The position numbers and the translations under genes were made by a program. The notes beneath the pieces were generated by a model. The model was not told where the DNA came from. It saw only the letters and a list, made by a program, of their open reading frames with translations, and did not search any database. A DNA stretch of 38,563 nucleotides from Spirochaetaceae bacterium (GTDB lineage Bacteria > Spirochaetota > Spirochaetia > Treponematales > Breznakiellaceae), in contig JAITBE010000159.1 in the NCBI GenBank assembly GCA_031283755.1, positions 1 to 38,563 of the forward strand. Reading direction: 5' to 3'. The stretch's first letter is position 1. Every line of letters starts with the position of its first letter. Below, in pieces: positions 1 through 8,192 of this stretch.

Positions 1-88
1 GCCCGCCGGCGGCGCACGGCGTGGGAAAAAAAAAGCCACGCCAAAGCGTGCGTAAAAAAAGGCCACGACCGTCTAGCCGCCGGCGGGC
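1..88. repeat. Nested inverted repeats downstream of the solute-binding protein gene
   Basis: GCCCGCCGGCGGC (1-13) / GCCGCCGGCGGGC (76-88), enclosing GGCGTGG...CCACGCC and poly-A runs. Confidence 0.7.
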
Positions 89-125
89 AATTGCGCCCCG
101 GCCCGGCGGGAAGGCAGAACGCGGA

Positions 126-1403
126 TCAGTTACTGAGGATCTGATTCGCCCGAGTCATAAAACGGGTAACCGCGTCCGCGGAAGAAACGCTCTTGTTCAG
201 CACCTGTACGGTGGTATCCCTGAAAAGGGCGAGAATTTCGCCGGAAGCGGCGGGATCCGGGGGATCAATCACGCTGGAATTGGCCGCCGCCAGGGTAATA
301 AAGGCAAAAATCTTCTGATTTATGGGGTCAACTTTACCGGCAAGATAATCCCGTACATCTTCGGGAACCGGCACTCCCCGTTCCGCCATAAGGATGTCAT
401 TGGCCCCCTTGTCGTTTAAGAAGAAGTTGAAGACCCGGGCCGCCAGATCCGGATTTTCAGCATTGGCGGTGATAGTGAAAAACATCGAAGGCTTGAGGAA
501 GGTTCCGGACCGCGCCGCGTTGGGAATCGACGGGAAAAGGGCCAATTCTATGGGCCGGTTGGCGCCGTTGGCGGTAGCCACGAACTGGTTGCTCCAAACG
601 AATTGACACCAGGATTGGCCTTTGGAGAAGGGGTCCTCCTCTATGCTGACGGTGATAAAGGCCTGCTCGGCGGGAACCAGAGCGCCCGCGTTCAGAAGAC
701 GGAGCTGTAGATCCCAGAATTCCTTGAGCATGGAACCATCGGTAAAGCCCAAGCTTTTACCGTCGGCGGCATAGAAGGACTTCCCGGTCTGACGGATAAA
801 ATTGTCAAAACTCACCTTGGGATCAGTGGTGGAAAAGGGCAGGGTTTTGACTCCCGTTTTCTGGTAAACCGTCAGAGCGATGTTTTCAAAATCTTTCAGG
901 GTCCACCTGGTGCTGTCAAAGCTGACCCCGGCTTTGGCCAGAACCGCCGGATCATAGGCAATGCCAAAGGCGTTGGTCCCCAGGCTTATGGCGTAGAGTT
1001 TGCCGTTAAGCTTCCCCGCGGCCAGGACTGATTCGGGGATCCGGGAAACATTGATAGTACCATTCTGCGTATAGGGGGTCAGATCCTTGAGCTGATTCCT
1101 CCCTGCCCATTGCAGGATATAGGCGTAATCGTGCTGAATGAGATCCGGCAGGTTGCCGGCGGCCGCCTGGGTGTTGAGTTTATCCCAGTACCCTGCCCAG
1201 CCGGTGGTTTCTGTCTCAATAGTAACGCCGGGGTTCTGTCTCTGGTACAGTTCCACGGTCTTGATGGTCCGTTCGTCCCGAACTGTGTTCCCCCACCATG
1301 CCAGGCGCATGTAATTGTTTGCGGCGGCGCCGTCCCTTCCCCCTGTGCCAAAGGCAAATGCCGGAAAAAGTAAAACTGCCAGGATTAAACTGATCTTTTT
1401 CAT
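126..1403 (-). CDS. ABC transporter extracellular (sugar) solute-binding protein, family 1
   Basis: Long ORF; trimmed start MKKISLILAVLLFPAFAFGTGGRDG gives a signal peptide; SBP_bac_1-like sequence (LAWWGNTVRDERTIKTVELYQRQNPGVTIETETTGWAGYWDKLNTQAAAGNLPDLIQHDYAYI); divergent from a sugar operon containing two permeases. Confidence 0.9.
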   Translation of the reverse strand: MKKISLILAVLLFPAFAFGTGGRDGAAANNYMRLAWWGNTVRDERTIKTVELYQRQNPGVTIETETTGWAGYWDKLNTQAAAGNLPDLIQHDYAYILQWAGRNQLKDLTPYTQNGTINVSRIPESVLAAGKLNGKLYAISLGTNAFGIAYDPAVLAKAGVSFDSTRWTLKDFENIALTVYQKTGVKTLPFSTTDPKVSFDNFIRQTGKSFYAADGKSLGFTDGSMLKEFWDLQLRLLNAGALVPAEQAFITVSIEEDPFSKGQSWCQFVWSNQFVATANGANRPIELALFPSIPNAARSGTFLKPSMFFTITANAENPDLAARVFNFFLNDKGANDILMAERGVPVPEDVRDYLAGKVDPINQKIFAFITLAAANSSVIDPPDPAASGEILALFRDTTVQVLNKSVSSADAVTRFMTRANQILSN

Positions 1404-1446
1404 ATTCTTCCCCCTGTTCTTTCCGTTTCCACGGTTATTTAAGTAA

Positions 1447-1471
1447 GTATACAAAAATAGTGTTTGTATAC
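1447..1471. promoter_or_regulatory. Candidate GntR operator pair (GTATACAAA-N7-TTTGTATAC)
   Basis: Two GTATAC palindromes with centres 19 bp apart, together forming a 9-bp inverted repeat, downstream of the predicted start site of the solute-binding protein promoter. Confidence 0.6.
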
Positions 1472-1490
1472 ATAATGGTGATTTGAATAC

Positions 1491-1519
1491 ATTATATGTT
1501 TGTTTATTTAATCTGTCAA
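1491..1519 (-). promoter_or_regulatory. Sigma-70 promoter for the solute-binding protein (TTGACA-N17-TATAAT on the minus strand)
   Basis: Minus-strand TTGACAGATTAAATAAACAAACATATAAT: perfect consensus hexamers and 17-bp spacer. Confidence 0.8.
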
Positions 1520-1535
1520 TAAAAATTCAAAAGTC

Positions 1536-1564
1536 TTTACATTCCTTTTAAAGTCTTTTATACT
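1536..1564 (+). promoter_or_regulatory. Sigma-70 promoter for the isomerase gene (TTTACA-N17-TATACT)
   Basis: Hexamers with 17-bp spacer; the predicted +1 falls on the ATG at 1571. Confidence 0.6.
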
Positions 1565-1570
1565 GATTTT

Positions 1571-2440
1571 ATGTTAAGGATAGGCCTTAGGGCCCATGAT
1601 TACGGCAGCCTTCCCCCGGCGGAGCTGGCCCAAACCATTGCCGCTTACGGAGTAGAATCCGTACAGCTTGCCCTGTCAAAAGCCCTTTCCCGCCCTCCGG
1701 CGGCGGGATCCCTCAGCCCCGGTTACGCCCGGAGTCTTCGGAGGGCCTTTGAGGAAAAGGGGATCGCCATTGCGGTTCTTGGCTGTTATATCAATCCGGT
1801 ACATCCCGGCCGGGACGAACGGGAGCGAGGCCTCCGGCTGTTTGAAGAACACCTGCGCTTCTCCCGGGACTTCGGCTGTTCCCTGGTGGGGACTGAAACA
1901 GGTTCCTGTAATCCCGACTGCTCCTGGCATCCGGATACAAAAAAGCGGGAAACCTTCGACCTTTTCTGTGCGTCCCTGGAGCGGCTCCTTAATACCGCGG
2001 AAAAATGCGGTTCCATGGTGGGGATAGAGGCGGTAGCGGATCGCCATACCCTTTCTTCAATCGAATTGATGGAAAAACTCATTGAGCGCTTTCCGTCGCC
2101 CGCCCTGGCTTTTATTTACGATCCCGTGAACCTCATTCCCGGCGGCGGCCTTTCCCAAGGCCAGGAGGAATTTTTCAGGGAGGCCCTGGATACCCTGGGG
2201 AGCAGGATCATGGCCGTACACCTCAAGGACTTCAGGATGGAGGGCGGGAAAAAAACCGGGGACCTTCCGGCGGGGACCGGAGAGCTGGACTGGCCCTGCC
2301 TGTTAAAGCTCCTCATGGAAAAAAAGCCCGGCGTTGACCTCCTCCTTGAAAACAGCGGCCCCGTGACGGGCCGGGGATGCGTTGCCTTTCTTAGGGAAAC
2401 TGCCGCGAAAATCATTGACAAAAAATCAGAGGAGATATAG
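1571..2440 (+). CDS. Sugar phosphate isomerase/epimerase (TIM barrel, AP-endonuclease-2-like)
   Basis: MLRIGLRAHDYGSLPPAELAQTIAAYGVESVQLAL..., ...VGIEAVADRHTLSS..., ...AVHLKDFRMEGGKKTGDLPAGTGELDWP typical of the xylose-isomerase-like TIM barrel family. Confidence 0.85.
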   Translation: MLRIGLRAHDYGSLPPAELAQTIAAYGVESVQLALSKALSRPPAAGSLSPGYARSLRRAFEEKGIAIAVLGCYINPVHPGRDERERGLRLFEEHLRFSRDFGCSLVGTETGSCNPDCSWHPDTKKRETFDLFCASLERLLNTAEKCGSMVGIEAVADRHTLSSIELMEKLIERFPSPALAFIYDPVNLIPGGGLSQGQEEFFREALDTLGSRIMAVHLKDFRMEGGKKTGDLPAGTGELDWPCLLKLLMEKKPGVDLLLENSGPVTGRGCVAFLRETAAKIIDKKSEEI

Positions 2441-2442
2441 GT

Positions 2443-2469
2443 TGTATACATATATCGATTTTGTATACA
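2443..2469. promoter_or_regulatory. Candidate GntR operator pair (TGTATACA-N11-TGTATACA)
   Basis: Two TGTATACA palindromes with centres 19 bp apart between the isomerase stop and the likely regulator ATG (2488). Confidence 0.6.
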
Positions 2470-2487
2470 TTTAACCTTGAGGAAGCC

Positions 2488-3192
2488 ATGGCCGACGCGC
2501 TGACCGCTGTTCCGCAGCAACAGGACAATGTTAAAACTATTTACACCACCCTCAAAAGGGAGATCCTCAACCTGACTATTCCACCGGGGACGGTAATATC
2601 GGAAAGCGAAATCTGCGGCCGCTTTTCCGTTTCCCGCACGCCGGTGCGGAGCGTTTTTCAGCGTCTTTCCGATATGCGTCTCATAGAAATCGTGCCCTAC
2701 CGGGAGACCAGGATCAGCCTTATAAACCTTCATCAGATAAAACAGATGATCTATATGCGGATCGCCATTGAGTCAAAGGTAGTCCGGGACTTTATCGACC
2801 TCAACGACAGCCTGTTGATGGAAAAGCTGCGGTATTTTCTACGCAAACAGAGGGTGTTTCTTGGCACCGATTTTACCCCCCAGGATTTTTACAACGAAGA
2901 TTCGGCCTTTCACCGGATATGGTTCAGCGCCATGGACATGGATTTTCTGTGGCGGAAGATCCAGCACGCCCAGGTGCATTACACCCGTTTCAGGATGCTG
3001 GACATTGTGAGGGTGCGGAATTTCAAGGTCATAGTCAAGGAACACGAACAGATTTTTTCGATTATTGAACATAAAAAAAAGGATGAGGTGGAACCTTTTT
3101 TCACCAAACATTTCAACGGCGGTATACGGCGGCTGGGAAAGCGGATCTATACCGAATATGCGGCTTATTTTGAAAAGACGGCTGACACCTGA
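2488..3192 (+). CDS. GntR-family transcriptional regulator
   Basis: wHTH signature TLKREILNLTIPPGTVISESEICGRFSVSRTPVRSVFQRLSDMRLIEIVPYRETRISLI plus helical C-terminal domain; start moved from TTG 2461 to ATG 2488 with upstream GAGGA. Confidence 0.88.
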   Translation: MADALTAVPQQQDNVKTIYTTLKREILNLTIPPGTVISESEICGRFSVSRTPVRSVFQRLSDMRLIEIVPYRETRISLINLHQIKQMIYMRIAIESKVVRDFIDLNDSLLMEKLRYFLRKQRVFLGTDFTPQDFYNEDSAFHRIWFSAMDMDFLWRKIQHAQVHYTRFRMLDIVRVRNFKVIVKEHEQIFSIIEHKKKDEVEPFFTKHFNGGIRRLGKRIYTEYAAYFEKTADT

Positions 3193-3227
3193 ATAGTCCG
3201 GGCAGCCGGTTCAAAAAGGAGGTGTCC

Positions 3228-4064
3228 ATGATATTAGAAAAACGCTACACCGAACATCCTGAGGATGTAAAACGCTATGATACCGCGGCTTTGCGCGCCC
3301 ATTTTCTCTTTGACAAGGTTTTTGTTCCCGACGAGATAAGCCTTTGCTATACCCATACCGACCGGGTAGTCTTCGGCGGGGCGTCTCCGGTTAGAAAGGA
3401 ACTTGTCCTTGAAGGCGGAAAGGATTTCGGCAGCGATGTTTTCCTGGATCGCCGGGAACTCGGCATTATCTGTATTGCCGGGAAAGGCAGGGTAAAGGCC
3501 GGGGACCTGAACTATGACATGAAAAAAGGCGACGGCCTCTACATCGGCAAGGGGGTACGGGATGTGTCGTTCTCTTCCCTGGACCCGGCGGATCCGCCAA
3601 GATTCTACATGGCCAGCGCCCCGGCCCATAGGGCCTATCCCGCGGTGTTTATCCCCATTGAAAAGGCGAACCCCCGGAAACTCGGCGATCAGGCTAACGT
3701 AAATGTCCGTACCATCTACCAGTACGTACATCCCGCGGTTTGTCAAAGCTGCCAACTGGTAATGGGAATGACTATTCTGGAAAAAGGATCGGTGTGGAAT
3801 ACCATGCCCTGTCATACCCATGAGCGGCGTATGGAGGTTTATTTTTACTTCGACATCGATCCCGGCGCCGTGGTTTTCCATATGCACGGCGAACCCGGGG
3901 AGACCCGGCACCTGGTACTTCGAAACGAGGATTCGGTTATCTCCCCCTCCTGGTCGATTCACACGGGGGTGGGGACTGCTTCGTACACCTTTATTTGGGC
4001 CATGGCCGGGGAAAATCAGACCTTTGACGATATGGATGTGGTACCGGCGGTGGATCTGCGATAG
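3228..4064 (+). CDS. kduI: 5-dehydro-4-deoxy-D-glucuronate isomerase
   Basis: Characteristic KduI sequence: RYTEHPEDVKRYDTAALRAHFLFDKVFVPDEISLCYTHTDRVVFGGASPV, MPCHTHERRMEVYFYFD. ATG at 3228 is preceded by AGGAGGTG. Confidence 0.95.
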   Translation: MILEKRYTEHPEDVKRYDTAALRAHFLFDKVFVPDEISLCYTHTDRVVFGGASPVRKELVLEGGKDFGSDVFLDRRELGIICIAGKGRVKAGDLNYDMKKGDGLYIGKGVRDVSFSSLDPADPPRFYMASAPAHRAYPAVFIPIEKANPRKLGDQANVNVRTIYQYVHPAVCQSCQLVMGMTILEKGSVWNTMPCHTHERRMEVYFYFDIDPGAVVFHMHGEPGETRHLVLRNEDSVISPSWSIHTGVGTASYTFIWAMAGENQTFDDMDVVPAVDLR

Positions 4065-4071
4065 GAGGTAG

Positions 4072-4974
4072 ATGATGATCTATACCACGGCGAAACGGCG
4101 TCTCCATGAAGATATTGCGGGTTACGCCTTTATCAGTCCCTGGCTCGCGGGTTTTTTTGCCTTTGCCATATTCCCCATACTCATTTCTCTCTACTATTCC
4201 TTTACCGATTACGACATCCTGGCAACTCCGGTCTTTTCGGGATTAAAAAATTTCAGGCGTATGCTGGGGGATGAACTGTTCTGGAAATCCCTGGGGGTTA
4301 CCTTCTATTACGCCTTTGTTTCGGTTCCGGCGCGGCTCGTCTTTGCTTTCTTTGTGGCCCTCGTTTTCCGCAGGACCTCCCGCATGATCCGGCTCTACCA
4401 GGCGGTGTACTACCTTCCCTCCATTGTGGGGGGGAGTATTGCCATTGCGGTGATGTGGCGCAGGCTTTTTATGTCCGACGGCGCCCTCAACGCCGCCTTG
4501 GCCTTTGTCGGCATTGATTCCACTATCAGTTGGATAGGCCGGCCTGATACGGCCATCTGGACCCTCATTATCCTCGCGGTATGGCAATTCGGTTCTTCCA
4601 TGCTCATCTTCCTGGCGGGCCTGCGGCAGATCCCGGTAACCTATTATGAAGCCGCCTCCATTGACGGGGCAGGGCCCTTCAGGCAGTTTCTCAATATTAC
4701 CCTGCCGCAGATGACATCGGTGATCTTCTTCAATTTGATCATGCAGCTTATCAACGGGTTTACGGTGTTTACCCAGGCATTTGTGGTCTCAGGCGGTTCC
4801 GGGGACCCCCAGTATTCGACCCTCGTATACGCTCTGTATCTTTACCAGCGGGCGTTCAAATATTTTAACATGGGATACGGCTCCGCTATGGCCTGGGTAC
4901 TGGTTTTGATCATTGCCCTTTTTACGGGGCTCATCTTCAAAACATCCGGCAAATGGGTATTTTACGAATCCTAG
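4072..4974 (+). CDS. Carbohydrate ABC transporter permease (MalF/UgpA type)
   Basis: Multi-TM; EAA-loop sequence YYEAASIDGAGPFRQFLNITLPQM. Confidence 0.93.
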   Translation: MMIYTTAKRRLHEDIAGYAFISPWLAGFFAFAIFPILISLYYSFTDYDILATPVFSGLKNFRRMLGDELFWKSLGVTFYYAFVSVPARLVFAFFVALVFRRTSRMIRLYQAVYYLPSIVGGSIAIAVMWRRLFMSDGALNAALAFVGIDSTISWIGRPDTAIWTLIILAVWQFGSSMLIFLAGLRQIPVTYYEAASIDGAGPFRQFLNITLPQMTSVIFFNLIMQLINGFTVFTQAFVVSGGSGDPQYSTLVYALYLYQRAFKYFNMGYGSAMAWVLVLIIALFTGLIFKTSGKWVFYES

Positions 4975-4983
4975 GGGTAAACC

Positions 4984-5841
4984 ATGACCAATGTTCAAAA
5001 AAGAAAACTGGGTCTGTTGTTGAACAACATCGCTTTTCACTGCGGTGTAATTATCCTGGGTTTTTTTATGCTCTACCCTATATTGTGGATGATCTCAAAC
5101 TCTTTTAAGGAATCCCGGGAGATTTTTAATTCGGTTTCCCTTATCCCCCGGAATTTCAGGTTCGATAATTACCTGCGGGGCTGGAAGTACAACAACGCTA
5201 CCACTTTTGCCGTGTTTTTCGGTAATTCATTTTTTTACACGATTCTTTCGACCATGGGGGCGGTATTGTCTTCGGCGCTGGTAGCCTATGGGTTCGCCCG
5301 GATCCATTTTAGGGGGAACGGCTTCTGGTATAGCTGCATGTTCCTGACTCTTATGCTGCCCTACCAGGTAGTAATGGTGCCCCAGTTTATTATTTTTCAG
5401 AAAATAGGCTGGGTAAACACCTTTTTGCCCCTCATCGTCCCCCAGTTTTGCGGCCAGGCTTTTTTTATCTTTTTGATGGTCCAGTTTATCAAGGGCATTC
5501 CGGCGGATCTTGACCACTCGGCCATGATAGACGGCTGCAATAAATTCACGATCCTTGCGCGGATCATCTTTCCCCTGATAAAACCGGCGATCATCACCTC
5601 CATGATTTTTAGTTTTTACTGGCGCTGGGATGACTTTCTGGGGCCCCTTCTTTATCTGAACCGGCCCCGCAGTTTTACCGTTTCCCTGGCCCTGCGGATG
5701 TTCAGTGATCCCATGACTTCCACCGACTGGGGCGCCATCTTTGCCATGGGAACCCTTTCGCTGATCCCGGTTTTCGCCATATTTATTATCTTTCAGAAGT
5801 ACATTGTACAGGGCCTTGTTACATCGGGCCTTAAGGGTTGA
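4984..5841 (+). CDS. Carbohydrate ABC transporter permease (MalG/UgpE type)
   Basis: Multi-TM; SAMIDGCNKFTILARIIFPLIKPAIITSMIFSFYWRWDDFLGPLLYL. Confidence 0.93.
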   Translation: MTNVQKRKLGLLLNNIAFHCGVIILGFFMLYPILWMISNSFKESREIFNSVSLIPRNFRFDNYLRGWKYNNATTFAVFFGNSFFYTILSTMGAVLSSALVAYGFARIHFRGNGFWYSCMFLTLMLPYQVVMVPQFIIFQKIGWVNTFLPLIVPQFCGQAFFIFLMVQFIKGIPADLDHSAMIDGCNKFTILARIIFPLIKPAIITSMIFSFYWRWDDFLGPLLYLNRPRSFTVSLALRMFSDPMTSTDWGAIFAMGTLSLIPVFAIFIIFQKYIVQGLVTSGLKG

Positions 5842-8031
5842 ATGATGGATCGGTATTTTGATGAGGCCGAATCAATCGGCAGGCGCAGCGGCGGGGACAT
5901 CGAAAGGACCTTGACAACTATTGCCGGCCGTTATATTTGCGCCAATCCGCCCTATCCGTATACGGCCCGGCCCTTTACCACCCGGGGTTTAGTCCGGAAC
6001 CGGGATTCCCGTTACGAAGCTGATTTTTCCTCGATTTTCCCCCAAGCGCCCCCCGGTTCTTTGGTGTATGCCTGGGGGAAGTACCCGGCGGAAACCGGGG
6101 GCACGATTCTTTTTACGCTGATACCCCGGGGGCCCGCCAAACTTTGGATGAACGGCGAGGAAATCTATGGTACCGACTTTCGGGCGGAGCGGTATGACCA
6201 TAATCCGGTCTCCCTTACCCTGCCGGTGAAAAAGGGCTGGAATCACCTGGTGCTGCGCTTTACCCGCACCAAGGCGGGGTTCGGCGGCGAATTCGGCGCA
6301 TGGCTGGGGAAACTGGCGTACTATTTTTACCGCGGGACTTCATCCTTCCCCGGTATTGAGGGTTTTGATTACACCCCGCCCCTGGCGGAATCCCTGGCGG
6401 ACCTTTCCCCCGAATTTTTGTCAGCCCGCTGTTTTCCCCTGCCTGCGTGGAAGGCAGAAGAAACGGATGTTGGTGTTTTCGGCCGTATATTCGGCAAGGC
6501 GCCGGGGAAACACGCCCTGGCCCGGACTTCAGTGGAGGCCCTTATTGGCGCCCCCTGCGTTATCCGGGGGAGGCATGAAGGAAGATGCGTGTTCTTTATG
6601 AATGGTGAAAAGGTCTTTGAAAAAGAAGGTTCCGGCGTCTATGAAGCAAAGGCTCATCTTGCGCCGGGGAAGAATCAGATTGCGGTGATAAGCGAAGGCC
6701 CCGCAGCCGGAGCCTGGGACTTTTCAATTGACCGCGTCTTTACCCAAGCGGACCGGGGAACGGAACTTTCTCTGGCGAACCCCTTTTGGAGGGAGGGCGG
6801 TTTTTTCCCCTGGCTTTATGCCGGTCTTTTCGAGATGACCCCTAAAGAGGCGCTGCTTCCCTTCGATCCGGATCTTTTGGTGGGGGAAGGGGACGAAAAG
6901 ACCTGGTGGCGCCTGGACCTCCCCGGGGGCTGGGCGCGGCTTTACAACGACAACCCCCTCTACGGCCATTGGAACTACCCCCTGGGGGTTACCCTCTACG
7001 GCCTTGTGGAAACAGCCCGTTACTTTGAGAAAAAAGGCTTGCCATGTACCGCGGGTTCTTATGTTTCAAACCACCTGCGCCAGTCCCTGCGTACCCTGGA
7101 TTACGCCCTTTTTGACCGGGATCATTTTGGGGGGTCTTCGGCGGTACACCACCTCTTAACGTCTATCGACAGCCTGGACGACTGCGGTTCCTTTGGCGCT
7201 CTGGTTCTGGAAGCTGCCCGGGACCGGGACCTGGGGGATTATCGCCGGGCGGTGGAATTTGCCGGCGATTTTATCCTCCGCCGCCAGGACAGGCTGGAAG
7301 ACGGTACTTTTTTCCGCAAGAACCTCATGCACCATTTCCACAACGGCACCCTCTGGGCCGATGACCTCTACATGAGCGTTCCCTTTCTCTGCCGTTACGC
7401 CGCTTATAAAAAAGACCCTTCGATCCTCGACGACGCGGTTTCCCAGTTCGAAGGGTTTAAAAAACTTCTGTACCTGGAAGATGAAAAACTCATGGCCCAT
7501 GTCTACGACTTTAAGCGGAAGATGAACACCGGCATACCCTGGGGCCGGGGAAACGGCTGGACGGTTTTTTCCCTTTCCGAACTCCTCCTGGCGCTGCCCG
7601 AGGACCATCCCCGGCGGGACTTTTTGCTCATGTTTTTCCGGGACCTCTGCGCCGGTTTTCTTGCCTGCCAGGATGAAAAGGGCCTGTGGCATCAGGTTCT
7701 CAATATGCCCGCGTCATATCCGGAAACCTCCTGTACCGCCATGTTCATCTGCGCTTTTTCCCGGGGAATCCGCCGTCGCTGGCTGGAAGATGCGGCGCCC
7801 TACCGTGAAGCCGCGGAAAAGGCTTGGAAAGCCCTGGAATATTACGCGATTGACCATGCCGGCAATATCCACGGCGTCTGCCAGGGCTCAGAGTTTGCCT
7901 TTAACCCGCGGTATTACGCGGAACACCTCCTGCCCCGGCTCAACGATACCCATGGTATCGGTATAGTACTCCTTGCCGGCACGGAAATTCTCAAATTACG
8001 GGGGACAAATCCCCTTCCCGCGGCCGATTAA
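5842..8031 (+). CDS. Glycoside hydrolase family 105/88-type unsaturated uronyl hydrolase with N-terminal beta-sandwich-like region
   Basis: C-terminal half has YteR/YesR-like motifs (NGTLWADDLYMSVPFL, GIPWGRGNGWTVFSLSELL, YPETSCTAMFICAFSRGI); 729 aa, with about 330 extra N-terminal residues. Confidence 0.85.
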   Translation: MMDRYFDEAESIGRRSGGDIERTLTTIAGRYICANPPYPYTARPFTTRGLVRNRDSRYEADFSSIFPQAPPGSLVYAWGKYPAETGGTILFTLIPRGPAKLWMNGEEIYGTDFRAERYDHNPVSLTLPVKKGWNHLVLRFTRTKAGFGGEFGAWLGKLAYYFYRGTSSFPGIEGFDYTPPLAESLADLSPEFLSARCFPLPAWKAEETDVGVFGRIFGKAPGKHALARTSVEALIGAPCVIRGRHEGRCVFFMNGEKVFEKEGSGVYEAKAHLAPGKNQIAVISEGPAAGAWDFSIDRVFTQADRGTELSLANPFWREGGFFPWLYAGLFEMTPKEALLPFDPDLLVGEGDEKTWWRLDLPGGWARLYNDNPLYGHWNYPLGVTLYGLVETARYFEKKGLPCTAGSYVSNHLRQSLRTLDYALFDRDHFGGSSAVHHLLTSIDSLDDCGSFGALVLEAARDRDLGDYRRAVEFAGDFILRRQDRLEDGTFFRKNLMHHFHNGTLWADDLYMSVPFLCRYAAYKKDPSILDDAVSQFEGFKKLLYLEDEKLMAHVYDFKRKMNTGIPWGRGNGWTVFSLSELLLALPEDHPRRDFLLMFFRDLCAGFLACQDEKGLWHQVLNMPASYPETSCTAMFICAFSRGIRRRWLEDAAPYREAAEKAWKALEYYAIDHAGNIHGVCQGSEFAFNPRYYAEHLLPRLNDTHGIGIVLLAGTEILKLRGTNPLPAAD

Positions 8032-8192
8032 TTTAGCCCTGCCCAGGGCGTTTAATTTAAGGGTATCCCAGAAACCTTGATTGGAAGGCCTGGTCCATAC
8101 CCCGGAGCTTGCTCCTGGGTGTCTTCGTTGGGTTTGTAGAGGTGCCTCAGCGTGATATAGGCAAGAGCTCTCAAGTCAAAGGAACTCCGGCC

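Noticed and set aside
2461-2487. TTG start proposed by the ORF track for the GntR regulator
   Set aside because: It lies inside the TGTATACA operator; ATG 2488 has a GAGGA Shine-Dalgarno and fits the family start.
3234-3962. Minus-strand ORF of 242 aa
   Set aside because: Antisense shadow of kduI.
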